The position numbers and the translations under genes are program-made. Shown in pieces: positions 1 through 11,499 of a stretch of 64,000 nucleotides of DNA. Source of the stretch: Azadirachta indica (taxonomy: Eukaryota > Streptophyta > Magnoliopsida > Sapindales > Meliaceae); NCBI GenBank assembly GCA_022749755.1, contig CM040443.1, positions 4,627,191 through 4,691,190 of the forward strand. The letters are read 5' to 3'. Position 1 is the stretch's first letter. The number at the start of each line of letters is the position of its first letter. A model generated the notes under the pieces. The model was not told the origin of the DNA and ran no database searches. It worked only from the letters and a program-made list of their open reading frames with translations.

Positions 1-610
1 CGTGAGGCTATAATAGCTATCGAGCCAATCCTCCAGGCTGTAATAGCTATCGAACCAGATAGTAATGTTGATACACAAGGCAGAAGGAATGGCTGGATCC
101 AAAAGGTTAGAGAGCAGAAGCCAAAAGTAGACTGATATAGTTTCAGTATATTAATCCTTTCTAACTTTGATTTTTGCATAGGTTTCCCTAGGATGGCTCT
201 TTGTAATCACCAATGTCATTCTAGAGCTTCCCTCAACTGTTCTCGACCAACTTTCATCTGAGCACAAGCCTCGATATGTACTATTTGCCATGTTAATTTC
301 GTTTGCAGCATTGCTTTCATGCATTGTTGAGCTCATATATAAAGGTCGAAAGGAAAAAGTTTATTGGAAGTGGCAGGGAATGCTACCTTGGTTTTACTGT
401 CCATTGCAAAATCACAAGCCTTTTGGTAGCTTTAACGATATTTTTGGATCAGTTTGTGCCTTCTGTCAATGTATTGTTACTGCAGTGAATTATGCACAAT
501 CTGATCAGCCTATCAAAATCTCTGTCTGGCCAATTCTCTTTGCCTTTGGTCTATTATGTTCTAAAGTTTTACAAAATCCAGAGAGAAGGGTGATTCCCAG
601 AAGATCATAG
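1..610 (+). CDS. Unrecognised multi-pass membrane protein, 3' end only
   Basis: This is the last part of a plus-strand gene whose 5' exons lie left of the window. Two exons are visible: 1-105 (reading frame begins at base 1, donor AAG|GTTAG) and 182-610 (acceptor TTGCATAG, stop TAG at 608-610). They join in phase 0. The second exon gives about 142 residues with four hydrophobic stretches: around VSLGWLFVITNVILEL, then VLFAMLISFAALLSCIVEL, then FGSVCAFCQCIVTAVNY and finally ISVWPILFAFGLLCSKVL. A Trp/Cys-rich loop (WKWQGMLPWFYCP) sits between segments 2 and 3. I do not recognise the family, so no function is given. A decayed second copy at 2.76-3.44 kb shows conserved exon-intron structure, so this is a real coding family. 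Confidence 0.6.
5..57 (+). repeat. In-frame 30-bp tandem repeat in the coding exon
   Basis: Two copies of a 30-bp unit start at 5 and 35 (AGGCTRTAATAGCTATCGAR in both). Because 30 is a multiple of three the repeat keeps frame and encodes two ten-residue units, EAIIAIEPIL and QAVIAIEPDS. The paralogous pseudogene at 2.83 kb has only one unit, so the duplication is young or was lost there. Confidence 0.75.
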
Positions 611-1008
611 ATGTTTCAGGATGTTCTCCTGGAATGTCATTAATGTCACTGTTGACTCTATGAGGAACATTTGTTACACGACATTCAGTTCAGTACATAG
701 TCAAAGATTTTACATTCAAATATAGCACGTACCACTTGTCAGTGTAAGTTGCAGAAGGACGTGTATTTATCTGCTTCTTGTACCGTCGTTGACATATGGT
801 CCACAGGGATTAATATAATGTAATGTTTCGCATGGTTCAGATGGTCCACAAGACAATTGACAGTAGCTTTGTTGAATATTACTATAGTATTTCAAAATAC
901 TAAGTTATTTGACCGTTTGAGAATGAAATGACATGATTTTCTGAGTTAAGAAGACATTAGGATAGTTTTGTGTAGTTTAGGTGATAGTGTGAGTGGTCAT
1001 TTTCTAAC

Positions 1009-1016
1009 TATAAATA
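1009..1016 (+). promoter_or_regulatory. TATA-like box upstream of the Nudix pseudogene
   Basis: TATAAATA lies about 610 bp before the ATG of the decayed Nudix copy, in a stretch otherwise free of genes (611-1620). The intact Nudix gene has the same octamer about 300 bp before its ATG. The rest of 611-1620 holds the 3' flank of the membrane protein gene and AT-rich sequence with several 'gttacaacaaa' near-repeats at 1205-1330. Confidence 0.4.
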
Positions 1017-1620
1017 CATTCCTTGGCAGAGGGTTCCATTAATCTTTTTTCATTCTCCTTTCTTTCTAATTTTCTGCTAATACAAAATTACCACTTTATT
1101 CTTGTTTTTTCTCGGTTGTTCTAAATTTATTGTACTTGGGTGCGGTTTTAATAGCTTTCAAGACAATATTTTGCACATTTGGATATTATCAGAAATTGTA
1201 ATTGGTTATTACAACAAAGTTACAGTTTGTTACAACAAAAAAAAAATAATCAGTTTGTTACGATAGACCAATAAACAGTTTGTTTCAACAAAAGAGTAAG
1301 TTATTTTATTACAACGAAAGGTTAAAATAAAGATTATTCCAACAAGCTTTTGTAGAGCAATGCCATAAGTTTTAGAGACAATTTTACTTACCTGCAATCA
1401 GATAAAATAATATAACTGTTCATTGATTCTTCTTTTACTTTTCCCAATAATCGAACGACAGGGGAAAATCCGTACAATCAAAAATACTGGACGAAGAGGC
1501 AACAGCAGCCATTTTTTTCCTTTTTTGTTCTTGTCGTGGTCAATTAGTATCAACAAACAAGAAGGACTTCTTCTTAGTCCGTTTTCAGCTTCAGCATAGC
1601 TTTTCTGCAAAATTTCCAAG

Positions 1621-2640
1621 ATGCTTTCTCTGGTTTCTCGCCTGGAAAAGCAATCTCTGGGATATGAAAAATTGGGAGGTCTCGGCCAAAGTTTAGTATC
1701 AGTACTTTATATTGATGCTGTTGTCAAATTTAAGCTGATTTTGTTGGTTCCATCGATGATATGTATTTACTCTAGAGATTCAATGGCTAGAGATTTTAGT
1801 ATTTGCCGCCCATTTGATCAATCTACTGGCTTAAGCTTCAGCAAATTGAGTAAATGCTGAGGCCTCCATTTTTTAAGTAATTAGTATTACCAATATGTTT
1901 AGCTAAGTAGCTTTTTATTTCTTATTGGAATATCTGAGATTGCAGATGCATTCCACACAGATACAGAAAGGCCAATAACGATACTAGTGAAGAACTTGAA
2001 CTTCTTGTCATCACTTCACGAAATGGTCAAGGGATGGAGTTCCTTAAGGTTTGTGGATTTTCCTGATGAAAAAGATGATTTACAGTTTATTTATTGTGCA
2101 TTAACATTCTGTTGTCTCTTACCAGGGTGAGCGGGAAAGTAATGAAACTCTGGAAGATGCAGCTTTAAAGAGATCACTTGAAGAAGCTGGGATTTTTGGC
2201 CTCGTTGAGGTCACTGTATATATGATTGAATATTCAAAAATGTTATTCCTATATGCAGTAGTGGAATTCGTATCCACAGTTACCTTGATGTTTCTGAATT
2301 TCATCAAGTGATCTTGTACATAGCAGATTCTCTTGCAAAAATGGGACTCACCAAGCAGAAGATACTCCGTAAGTAATAAAGATGTGTACGTATTTCCTTT
2401 GCACGTGACCGAAGAATATGAACTATGGCCACAGAAAGTGCCAGGCAAAGAATATGGTTGTGATAATTTCTTAGTATAGTGTAATGTTATTACTAATTTA
2501 TGAGAATATACATAGTTTCTAGCAGGTTTATCTGCATTTATATGGGGAATTGTTGGTGAATAGATGTCTCTGTTCTGAAGCTAGAAAAGTTTGTAAGCAT
2601 TGGTGGATGAGAGGAAGCTGGGACAAATTAGTTGAATGAC
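1621..2640 (+). pseudogene. Nudix hydrolase pseudogene
   Basis: A decayed paralogue of the intact Nudix gene at 10.4 kb. The exons can be matched one by one: ATG exon from 1621, second exon 1946-2048 (protein begins CIPHRYR), third exon 2126-2209 (84 bp, same length as in the intact gene), fourth from 2328 to about 2455, last from 2564. Damage is visible at several points. The exon 1 donor is shifted. The Nudix box reads KRSLEEAG where the intact gene reads REAIEEAG, so the first catalytic Glu of the REUxEE core is lost. The fourth donor is mutated from GGGTAAG to GGTTGTG. A frameshift occurs at the start of the last exon and a stop follows KLVE at about 2635. It is most likely non-functional. 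Confidence 0.8.
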
Positions 2641-2759
2641 TTAACTCTTCGAGGACACAGGAGGAAGAAGAGCTACAGCCTTGTTCCTCAAGCTCAGTGG
2701 CATTTTTCAACTTCATTTCAACTATTTTTTCTCAGATTTTCCTTTGAACAATTGACCCC

Positions 2760-3442
2760 TCCTGGCCCCTTCGAGCTAATTGCTATGCTGTTCCATTTCA
2801 GCCAGTTGCAAGCTCCAGGCAGGATGATGAAACCCACCCTTGGTCGCATGAGGTTGGATAATAGCTGTGGAACCGGGTAGCAATGTTGATCATGGGGCAC
2901 AAGGCAGGTGGAATTGCTGGAACCAAAAAGTTAGAAAGCTGACTTAAGAAAGTAGTTTGTATCTGTTATGAAGAAACATTTTCTAGCTTTGATTTCTGCA
3001 TAGGTTTCCCTAGAGTGGATCTTCGTAATCACCAACTTCATCCTAGAGCTTGTCTCAACTGTTCTCGACCAACTTTCATCCGAGCATAGGCCTCAATATG
3101 TATTACTCTGCATGTTAATTTCATTTGTAACGTTGCTTATATAAATTGTTGAGCTCATATATAAAGGTCGAAAGGAAAAAGTTCACTGGAAGTAGAAGGG
3201 AAATGCTACCTTGATTGTACAGTCCATTGGGGAATCGCAAGCCGTTCGGTATCTTTAAGGATATTTTTAAATCAATTTGTTCCTTCTGCCAATATATTGT
3301 TACAACAGTAGTCAATTATGCAGAAGCTGATCAGCCTATCAAAGTATCTGTTTCGCCAATTATCTTTGCCTTTGGTATAACATTTTCTACAAGTCTAGAA
3401 ATCCAGAGAGGAGTGTCATTTGAAGTCCTTGGCTTAAACTGA
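2760..3442 (+). pseudogene. Second, decayed copy of the membrane protein gene
   Basis: The copy matches bases 1-610 along its length: a first exon ending near 2931 and a second starting at 3005 after the same GCATAG acceptor (protein begins VSLEWIFVITNFILEL). The reading frame is broken by a TAA soon after FVTLLI, by a TAG after VHWK, and by a frameshift before the last hydrophobic segment, which reappears in another frame near 3300-3400. The order membrane gene, Nudix copy, membrane gene copy suggests tandem duplication of a unit that carried both. Confidence 0.75.
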
Positions 3443-3680
3443 ATGTAGATGCAACTATTAACAATTCTGAAGGCAAATTTGGTAATGTGGCTATAACTTG
3501 TAACTCACTGAATAAAGTTATGGCATTGTACGCAGATGTTAGATGGCTGAAGCAGAGGCAATCTCTAGTATAGGGGAGATTGATTGCTTTATTTATCAAA
3601 TTAGAGATCTAATGTCTGAAGGGAAGCAATTTACTGTTAATTATGCAAGAAATTTTGCTAACTGGGCTCTCTTATGAAGG
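3443..3680 (+). mobile_element. RNase H-like fragment, probably from a LINE
   Basis: Translation in two frames gives NVDATINNSEGKFGNVAI, then a frameshift, then MAEAEAISSIGEIDCF and a stretch with IRDLMSEGKQFTVNYARNFANWAL. This order (V-D-A start, A-E-A-E-A middle, basic N-x-x-A-N-x-x-A end) is that of the plant RVT_3-type RNase H domain found at the end of non-LTR retrotransposon polyproteins. It is short and frameshifted, so it is a remnant. The match is from memory of the family pattern and is only moderately secure. Confidence 0.4.
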
Positions 3681-3689
3681 AGAATCATG

Positions 3690-6600
3690 CAGCAGAGGTA
3701 AAGCCTTTTATTGTAACGCTTTTAAGTTCAATAGTGGGTGGGTGCTATACACTTTTCCTGCTCTGGGCCTTTAGCCCTACTTGGTTTGGGTAAGACAAGT
3801 TAGTACAGTTTTTGATTCTGGAACCCAACACAGATATAAAATTTAATGATAATCAATACTGCACAAGTTTAACTTGTTGCCTTACGCTGAGTAAACATTA
3901 AAATGAAGATTAAATCTAAATCAGGTGCCTGAGAAATTGATCGAAGTCTAAGGCAACAATGTCAATTGCAATTATTGGTTTGTTGTTTATTAACATATAC
4001 ATCATCGAGAAAAGTATTTTCTTTCCTTCAGAACTTTCTATCAAACGAAAGCTTTTTCCCGCAGCATGAAACGAATTTTTTCTTTATTGACGACACGGGC
4101 AACAAAGTAGTAGCTAGCGGCCCACAGATTGTCCTTCACATTCATTGCTTCCTCATCTATTTTTTTTCTCCTCCTTACATAGTCATCTACCTTTCTATTT
4201 AATTGTAAATCCCCTATCATATCACTATCACTCTTATCAAAATAATTCTATGTCACATTTTCTTCTCTCCCTTATCCAAAATTTCCTGAAGACTTCTGGG
4301 CCAAGATGACACAACAAATTAATCCAGAAACAACCCACAGGATAGAGACGTTTCTGTTTGCTGCTTTCACTCCTGTATCCTCTAACCATTCTTACAAACA
4401 ATCTTATTGGTCTTCGTAACTCCTTTTGTCCATGCATACAGATATATATAGAAATTATTTACACTTTATAGTAAGTAGAAAAGAAAACTTCGTCCAATGT
4501 ACGGAGTTCAACTCAACAATTACAATGTAATTTGTGTATATTTCAGAGATGTTGCATTTTATTTTCTTACCTTTCTCTTTGATTTACAATCGTAATAATA
4601 TATAGATTACAACATTCCAGAATCTCAATAGAGCTTCGAGAATAAGTTTATTTAATCTCAAAGTCAATATTTACAGCACCAATCTTGCATGAACACTTTT
4701 TTTCAAAAAAAAAAAAAATAAATAAAATAAATTGCGTAAACTGTGCCGTGTAATATTCGAAGAGCTTAAACCTTAGTTTAATGGAAAATCATAAAAGTCT
4801 TCATCTAAGAAGTAAAAAAAGAGAGAGGTACACATCAAACTATTTGGGTTTATATGGATAATGAATTAATAAAGTTTTATGTAAAATTATATATGAAAAT
4901 GATACATTGGATAAAGACTTAATTTCAGATGATTTACGTAGCTATTAAATAATCTTATCTAGTGCAGACAAAGATTAAACAAGGATTAAAATTGATTAAA
5001 CTTTTGTTCATGTTATAGAAATTATGTAGCATATGAGACAAAATTTGAAAATGAAATTTATAATATTGTATAAAAGTAGCTAGTGTTGTGTAATGAGAAA
5101 TGTTCATTTTAATTTCAAGTTGCTTGGAGAATCAAAATTTGTTGAATGAAAAATTAAAATCTTTTTAATTAAGGAAGCCTTTTCCTTGTGATAATTTTTC
5201 CCCTGCCAGAACATATAGATGCCACTTTTATATACTACTTAGCCAACTATATAGATAGTGTAAAGGAGAGTAAATTGTTAAGAAGTTAGGATATATCTAG
5301 TAATTTGTTCAATATATATAATATTTTTGAATTATTTTTCAAAAAATAAATTTGGTTTTTTGAATTTTATATGCTTTCAAATTGGATGATATCTTGAGAA
5401 AAATGAATTAAAAATACCAATATGAAGTTATAAAAATGCGTTCGATATACTTGTTCATGATAAATAAATTACTTATTAATTTATATTAAATAGTTTAATT
5501 TTCTTATTTAATTTTTTTTGGCATTATACATAAATTTTGGTAGAAAATCATTATGTAGAAATTAAAGTAAATATTCTTTATGAAATAAGAATCTATTGCT
5601 TTTCACTTTTTTTTGGAATAGTTTCAAACATCTTGTCAAATAATTTTTTCTCACTTCTATTTTTATGAAAATAAAAAATAATATATGAATAATAATACCA
5701 GACAACCACTCTTTTTTTTTTTTCTTTTTTAAATCTCTTCGTTTTTCAACCACATATTTTATTCCTCTCTTTTTCTTAACAACTCTTTTTATTTTGTCAG
5801 AGTTTAATTAAATAAAAAAAAACTTATCTTATATAAAATTAGCATAGATCTTAACTATTAAATATGTATATTCCCCCTAAATATTAAACATAGGTCAATT
5901 AAATTAAAATATTTTCGATCATGTGCAAATGGAATCTAAAATTTCAAGTCTCATATTCATGTTTAATTGGTTAATGACTAGATTAATGTCTAATTTATTT
6001 TGTTTTGTGCACATAATTAGGTGAGTACAAATATTTATTAAATTAATTTCAATTATATATTATGGGTTCTCCCATCATAACCATGTGACCTTACTTTGAT
6101 TGGATTTTAAAATAAACCTATTCAAAATTTGACCATTGATCTCCTACACAAACAACGTCATTAATGATTTCTCTATTCCACCTTCCAACCATCTCTAAAT
6201 TGTTTGATTATTATTCCTTTGATATATATTCGTCTGCTCCTCAACCTCCCTAACAGCAACCCTACAAAATTAAATACAAAACCCTTTCAATATTAGAATT
6301 CGTTTTTGGCCATAAATATATATAAGAATAGTAAACGTTAATAATTTTCAAACACTAAATAATTCACTACGTAAATGTAATAGTTCAAACTGAACGACTT
6401 ATTATATATTGTTCGTTTCGAACATATAACTTGTTATATATACTCTTAATTAAAGTAAAACTTGGGTTTAGTTAATGATGTGAGATGTGACAATTTGTCT
6501 TTATTTAATTTAAATTCGTTTTCGTTAATAATGTGAGATATTATAATTTCTGGGAATAAGAGATCATAACAAACAACAAAAGGAGATTGACAAAATGATA

Positions 6601-9600
6601 ATTGAAAATATAAATCACATGTAAGTTGTTATATATCAATCAGATAATGATCAACTGCTCTATCATTTTTTTGCTACAAGAAGAGTCTAGCTTATCTAGT
6701 CTTTTTCTAAAATTATTTTATTATTATATTTTTTTTCTTCAAGAAAATTGTAAAAGGGACAGAATAAATTCTCATGTAGTGGGCGCGGCAAATGCATGCT
6801 TTTTCCACGCCATGTGATTTAGGGTCCGACCTTTTCAAAGCACAAGACACAATAGTCTTCCTTTGAGGGCGACAAATCTTGTTTTTTAAAAATATTTTCA
6901 CAAAATATTTATTATTTGTTTTGTTTTCATAGAAATCTTGGAAGAAGTTGTTGGAGATGTAAATTTAATTTATTGATTTGCTTCTTAGAAGTAGTGATAG
7001 CAAAAAGACAAGTAAAATTTGGAGTGTCTTGAGTGTACTTCAATATTATAGGGTCGAATCTATGATTAAAAATTATTGATTTGAGTAATATTTTGTTAGG
7101 TGGGTGTTTATATTTTTTTTTTGTTTTCATTGCTTTCTATATCATATGATCAATCATGACTTATTGTTTGATAAGTTTTATATTTTTAAATATTCAAATG
7201 TATATTTTTTAAAAAAAAAATTCGATATATATAAATGTATTATACCATATTGCTATTTGGGTAATAACATTTCCATCTCTAAATTTTATTGAAAGAACGT
7301 ATTTTGATAATTTTAATAAATTAATCTCTCATTTTTATTTTTTTTTAAAATTTTATATACATCATTTTTTAGGAATGAAGTTATTATAATTAAATAAATT
7401 ATATTTAAATTTATTATTTTAATAAAATTTAAGGACAAAAGTGTTATTGTCCCACGTAGATAGATGCAATGAACATGCATTTTGCGTGGTTTAAGTTTGA
7501 TTTGTATTTTCAAATTCTTCATAATTACACTAAAATGCACATATTCATGCACATATATATTCTTTTCTCTTGTGAAAATTTAAGTTTTCATAATGTTAAT
7601 TTGAACATTTTTAAAACACAATTTCAATGTAAATTTACTATTATTTGCATAAAAATTAAAAATAAAATATTCTTGTTACAGAGTTTATTTCTGGTAAAAA
7701 AATACATTGAAATCGTTTTTTTTTTCTTTTTTTTTCTAAAATTTTTCAACACTGATATATATTATATATATAATACTAAAAAATGTGATTTATTTCAAAC
7801 AATTGTAATTTACTCATAATTTGTATTTATATATTCAATTACTATTTATAATTTTACAATTTTAAATCTTAATTATTTTCTTCTGAATTATGGTGTATAT
7901 AGTGTGTGATGACTCATGGATATCGGAATTATTTGCAAGTGGTGAAGAAGTAATTTGATTTGGCTATTATTTAGAGTTGTGGTCAAAGATGATCAACAAG
8001 TTTAATGCGATTGGGCATGCCTACTTGGAACAAATATATGCAAGCATGGCTCACTATTTATGACTCACCATTCAAGAGCAATAGATAATCAATGAGTGTG
8101 AACATGTAATTAATAAGAAATTAAATTAGAAAGCGCAAGCTTCCTTTTCACATATATATTAAATATAAAATATGGTAAAACATACTTTTAAGTCTAAACG
8201 GATGGATTAATTATTAAATAAAAAAATTCGTAAATTCATAATGAATTCAAATGTATCCTAGGTTTATCTAATTCTATTGGGGTAAAATTCTTCTACTCCG
8301 AGGAAAAGAATGAGAAGGAAAGAACATTTGTTTTTTGGAAAAAAAAAAAAAGAAAATTGATTAATTTATTGATTCTACTTAGGTTTTAATATAATGCAAT
8401 TTAATTAAAAAAAATGAGAAGAGACTCCTTGTAGATGTTGAAACTAAGAATTGTGAAAATTTAAAGAATCACTCCGGAAAGATATAGAGATTTGGATTTA
8501 GTGACATTTCAAAGGCTAGAAAAAACAAATTTCAAGCTTGGAGGGAATTTTTTGGAATTATTCTCTTAAAATATTCACTAATTCTTGCCATAACTACTCT
8601 AAATTTGGCTGATATATACATGTCTTATTTATTGATTATGTGAATTTTATCCAAAATTTTAAAATTAATTTAGAGATATATAACTATACAAGAGATATAA
8701 AGTTCAAAACTAGTTCATTTATAATTTAATTATCGTCTAAATTTACAACGCGTTTTATATTCAAATTTTCTTCATAAAACACCTAAACGAAATGAAAATC
8801 TAGTCTTGTTTTGAACCTAAATTTTTCCTCTTTAGGGTATGTTTAATTCAAGAGATTCCATGAATTTAGTTTGTGATTGAACGTCTAAGAAACTTCTTCA
8901 AGGACAAAATGATACAAATGTGGGACACACTTCCAATTTAAAATTTTTCATCCAATTTTCCTCTTTGGCAGGTTTATAGTAATTTAAAGGACTAGACAAT
9001 TAACAGTGACCACAACTACTGCTTATGCTGTTACATATTAGGTAGGTCATATGCAAAGTTATCTCAATAATTTCTAGAATACAATTTTTAAATGTAAAAT
9101 AATAACAATGCATTCAGTTATAGAATACAATTTTTTAATTTTTTTGTTAAAATTTTTAACTCTTATTTTTTATAAATCATTAGATTTAACTACTTTTAAC
9201 CATTCGGATTATATATTAAACAATATACGAGTGCAGTATAATATGACCTATTTAAAATACAAAAAATTACAAAATTTAAGTTGTCAAGTGAGACCTTAGA
9301 TTCTAGTAATCAAAGATAAAATTCTAACAAGTCATTTCACGAAAAATATGGATAGATTTTGAAAGATTATGAGAATACGAAAAAAAAATAGAAAGTTGTA
9401 AATAGATCAATAAACTTCTGACCTATATTTTAAGATAAGATAAATTTTAAGAAATCGAAACAAAAAGTCTAAAAATGAGCGACATTTAAACTTGAGATTT
9501 TGACTAATACAATAAATCTATAAACTTTACCATTTTAATCCTCGAAAATGAAATAAAATCACAAAATCATATGATTCAATATAAGTAGACACTTACCTAG

Positions 9601-10080
9601 TAAATATTTAAGTACTAATCACTAATAAATCATAATTAAAAGATTGCAAAGTACAATTAAACTTAGCCACAAATTAATTATCCCATCGCTAGCTAAGAAG
9701 TGCATTGGTTAGAAGTCTCTCATCATGTGGTTTCCCTTCCCAACCGAAGAAGATGCTACCATGCTGCACGCACGTGAGCATTGTCTCTTAAGTCAACCAT
9801 CATCATATTCTCATTTGTATTAAAAATTAAAAAAATTCAATTATCAATCCTTCCGCGTGGACTAAACCTAACAAAACCTCTTACCAGTAAACTAATAAAT
9901 CTGCCCTTTTCAGGAAACGACACAGAAGGAACAACAACAGCCACAGCAGCTTAACCTTTCGATATAAAACTATTATTTTATAATTATGATGTCAAAAAAT
10001 TATTGTCACATCATTTTACACACGCATTAGCTAGCAGCAGCAACAAAGCTAAGCATCCACGGTATTGTTCTCAAATTATA
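3690..10080. other. Long AT-rich gene-empty stretch
   Basis: No coding region, RNA gene or well-delimited mobile element is recognisable. Open frames here (for example 7469-7819) are Phe/Ile/Lys/Asn-rich translations of AT-rich DNA. Poly-A/T runs are common (4703, 5705, 7105, 7210, 8338). The last 400 bp, with ACGT cores near 9770-9860, is the likely promoter region of the Nudix gene. Confidence 0.6.
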
Positions 10081-10083
10081 TTC

Positions 10084-10091
10084 TATAAATA
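10084..10091 (+). promoter_or_regulatory. TATA box of the Nudix gene
   Basis: TATAAATA about 300 bp before the ATG, followed by a pyrimidine-rich stretch typical of a plant 5' leader. Transcription would start near 10115. Confidence 0.6.
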
Positions 10092-10386
10092 GCTGCTTTG
10101 TTTTGCCAACTCTTCTCCTCAGCCTTTTCAATCTTCTTGTTCTTGTTTTTGTGTTTATCTATTCTTTCGCTCTCTCCCAATTTTGGCACTTACAAGCTGT
10201 TCTAGATTTACCAAACTTGGAATTCTATCTTCTTTTTACCTATTCTACTGAACAAAAAAAACTCTAATTATCCCCTATTAGCCAGGCCCTCAAGTTAAGT
10301 TATAACAAGGGATTTTATTTTTCTTCTCTTAAATCCAACCTGTTTCCTTCCCTTCCAAAAGATTTTCTGCAAATCTTGATTTGGAT

Positions 10387-11300
10387 ATGGCGGCTGTGTG
10401 TTTGGTTTCTCGCACAGGAAGGCAGTTGCAGAGATATGACAACATGGGTCGCCGCCTAGTTGTAGGGTAATTACAAGCTCCCTTGTATATCTTCGTTTTC
10501 TGGGTTATGGTTTTTCAATTGGAAACCTGAGATTTTAACATTTGGTGTTCTGAATTTGCAGATGCATACCGTATAGATATAGAACTGGGGGAAAAGGTGA
10601 AATCGGAGATGAATTGGAAGTTCTTATTATCACTTCACAGAAAGGTCAAGGAATGATGTTTCCCAAGGTATACATGAAAGTATATATTTTTCTGGAAAAA
10701 TTTGCAGTCATTATGCATTATTAACATTCGTATTCAATTATATTATCAGGGTGGTTGGGAACTTGATGAATCTATGGAGCAAGCAGCTCTCAGAGAAGCA
10801 ATTGAAGAAGCTGGAGTTATTGGCAATGTTGAGGTTAGTACATATATATTTATATATATGATTGTTATTTTTGTTTTCAAGAAGTGATTTATCTGAAGCA
10901 GTCCTTAATTGTTTTTGTTTCTAATGATTTCAATTTGGATTTGGCAGCATCAATTAGGCAAATGGAACTTTCTGAGCAAAAGCAATGGCACATTTTATGA
11001 AGGGTATATGTTCCCTTTGCTTGTAAAGGAACAACTTGACCTATGGCCAGAGAAAAATGTCAGACAAAGAATCTGGGTAAGTTAATATATTAATTAATTA
11101 ATTAATTAATTAATTATGTAGTTTTTAGTTAGAAGATAAATCTTACTTAATTAATTTTATACATGTTACAGATGAATGTAGCTGAAGCTAGAGAAGTTTG
11201 TCGCCATTGGTGGATGAAGGAAGCTTTGGACATATTAGTTCAACGTCTAACGTCACAAAAAGAGAAGGAAGAAAAACTACAGCTGCCTCTTTCCCTATAA
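10387..11300 (+). CDS. Nudix hydrolase (plant NUDT12/13/16-like)
   Basis: Five exons: 10387-10466, 10562-10667, 10750-10833, 10948-11076 and 11172-11300. All have GT-AG borders, the frame is kept throughout, and the product is 175 residues, about the usual size for this family. The Nudix box is perfect at residues 63-85: G-x5-E-x7-REAIEEAGV, with the acidic residues that bind Mg2+. Family members of this type (DIPP-like; Arabidopsis NUDT12, 13, 16) hydrolyse diphosphates such as diadenosine polyphosphates or inositol pyrophosphates; the substrate here is inferred only from the family. The N-terminus (MAAVCLVSRTGRQLQRYDNM) has Arg but few acidic residues and could be an organelle signal, as proposed for NUDT13, but this is weak. 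A decayed paralogue lies 8 kb upstream on the same strand. Confidence 0.93.
11089..11116. repeat. (TTAA)n microsatellite in the last Nudix intron
   Basis: About seven tandem TTAA units just after the exon 4 donor. It does not touch the splice sites. Confidence 0.85.
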
Positions 11301-11352
11301 TAAAGAAAAAATCAAATTAAATTGTATATAGGAACATTCCCTCGGCCATTTA

Positions 11353-11493
11353 GAGTATGTTTGAGATTGAGATTGGGATACTATAAAATGAGAATTATTA
11401 ACCGTTCCAATCGGTAAATCTCACCAAATATTATTACTGCTGTGCTTTTAAAATTAAGTAGAAGCACAGTAGTTGCAACTTGCAAACATACTC
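11353..11493. mobile_element. Tourist-like MITE after the Nudix stop
   Basis: A 141-bp element with terminal inverted repeats GAGTATGTTTG / CAAACATACTC, flanked by TTA at 11350-11352 and 11494-11496. A 3-bp TTA/TAA target duplication is the mark of PIF/Harbinger (Tourist) elements. It starts about 50 bp after the stop codon and so probably lies in the 3' UTR. Confidence 0.75.
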
Positions 11494-11499
11494 TTAATT

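Noticed and set aside
7469..7819. Open frame of 116 codons
   Set aside because: Almost only Phe, Ile, Lys, Asn and Tyr; a product of very AT-rich DNA, no splice or homology support.
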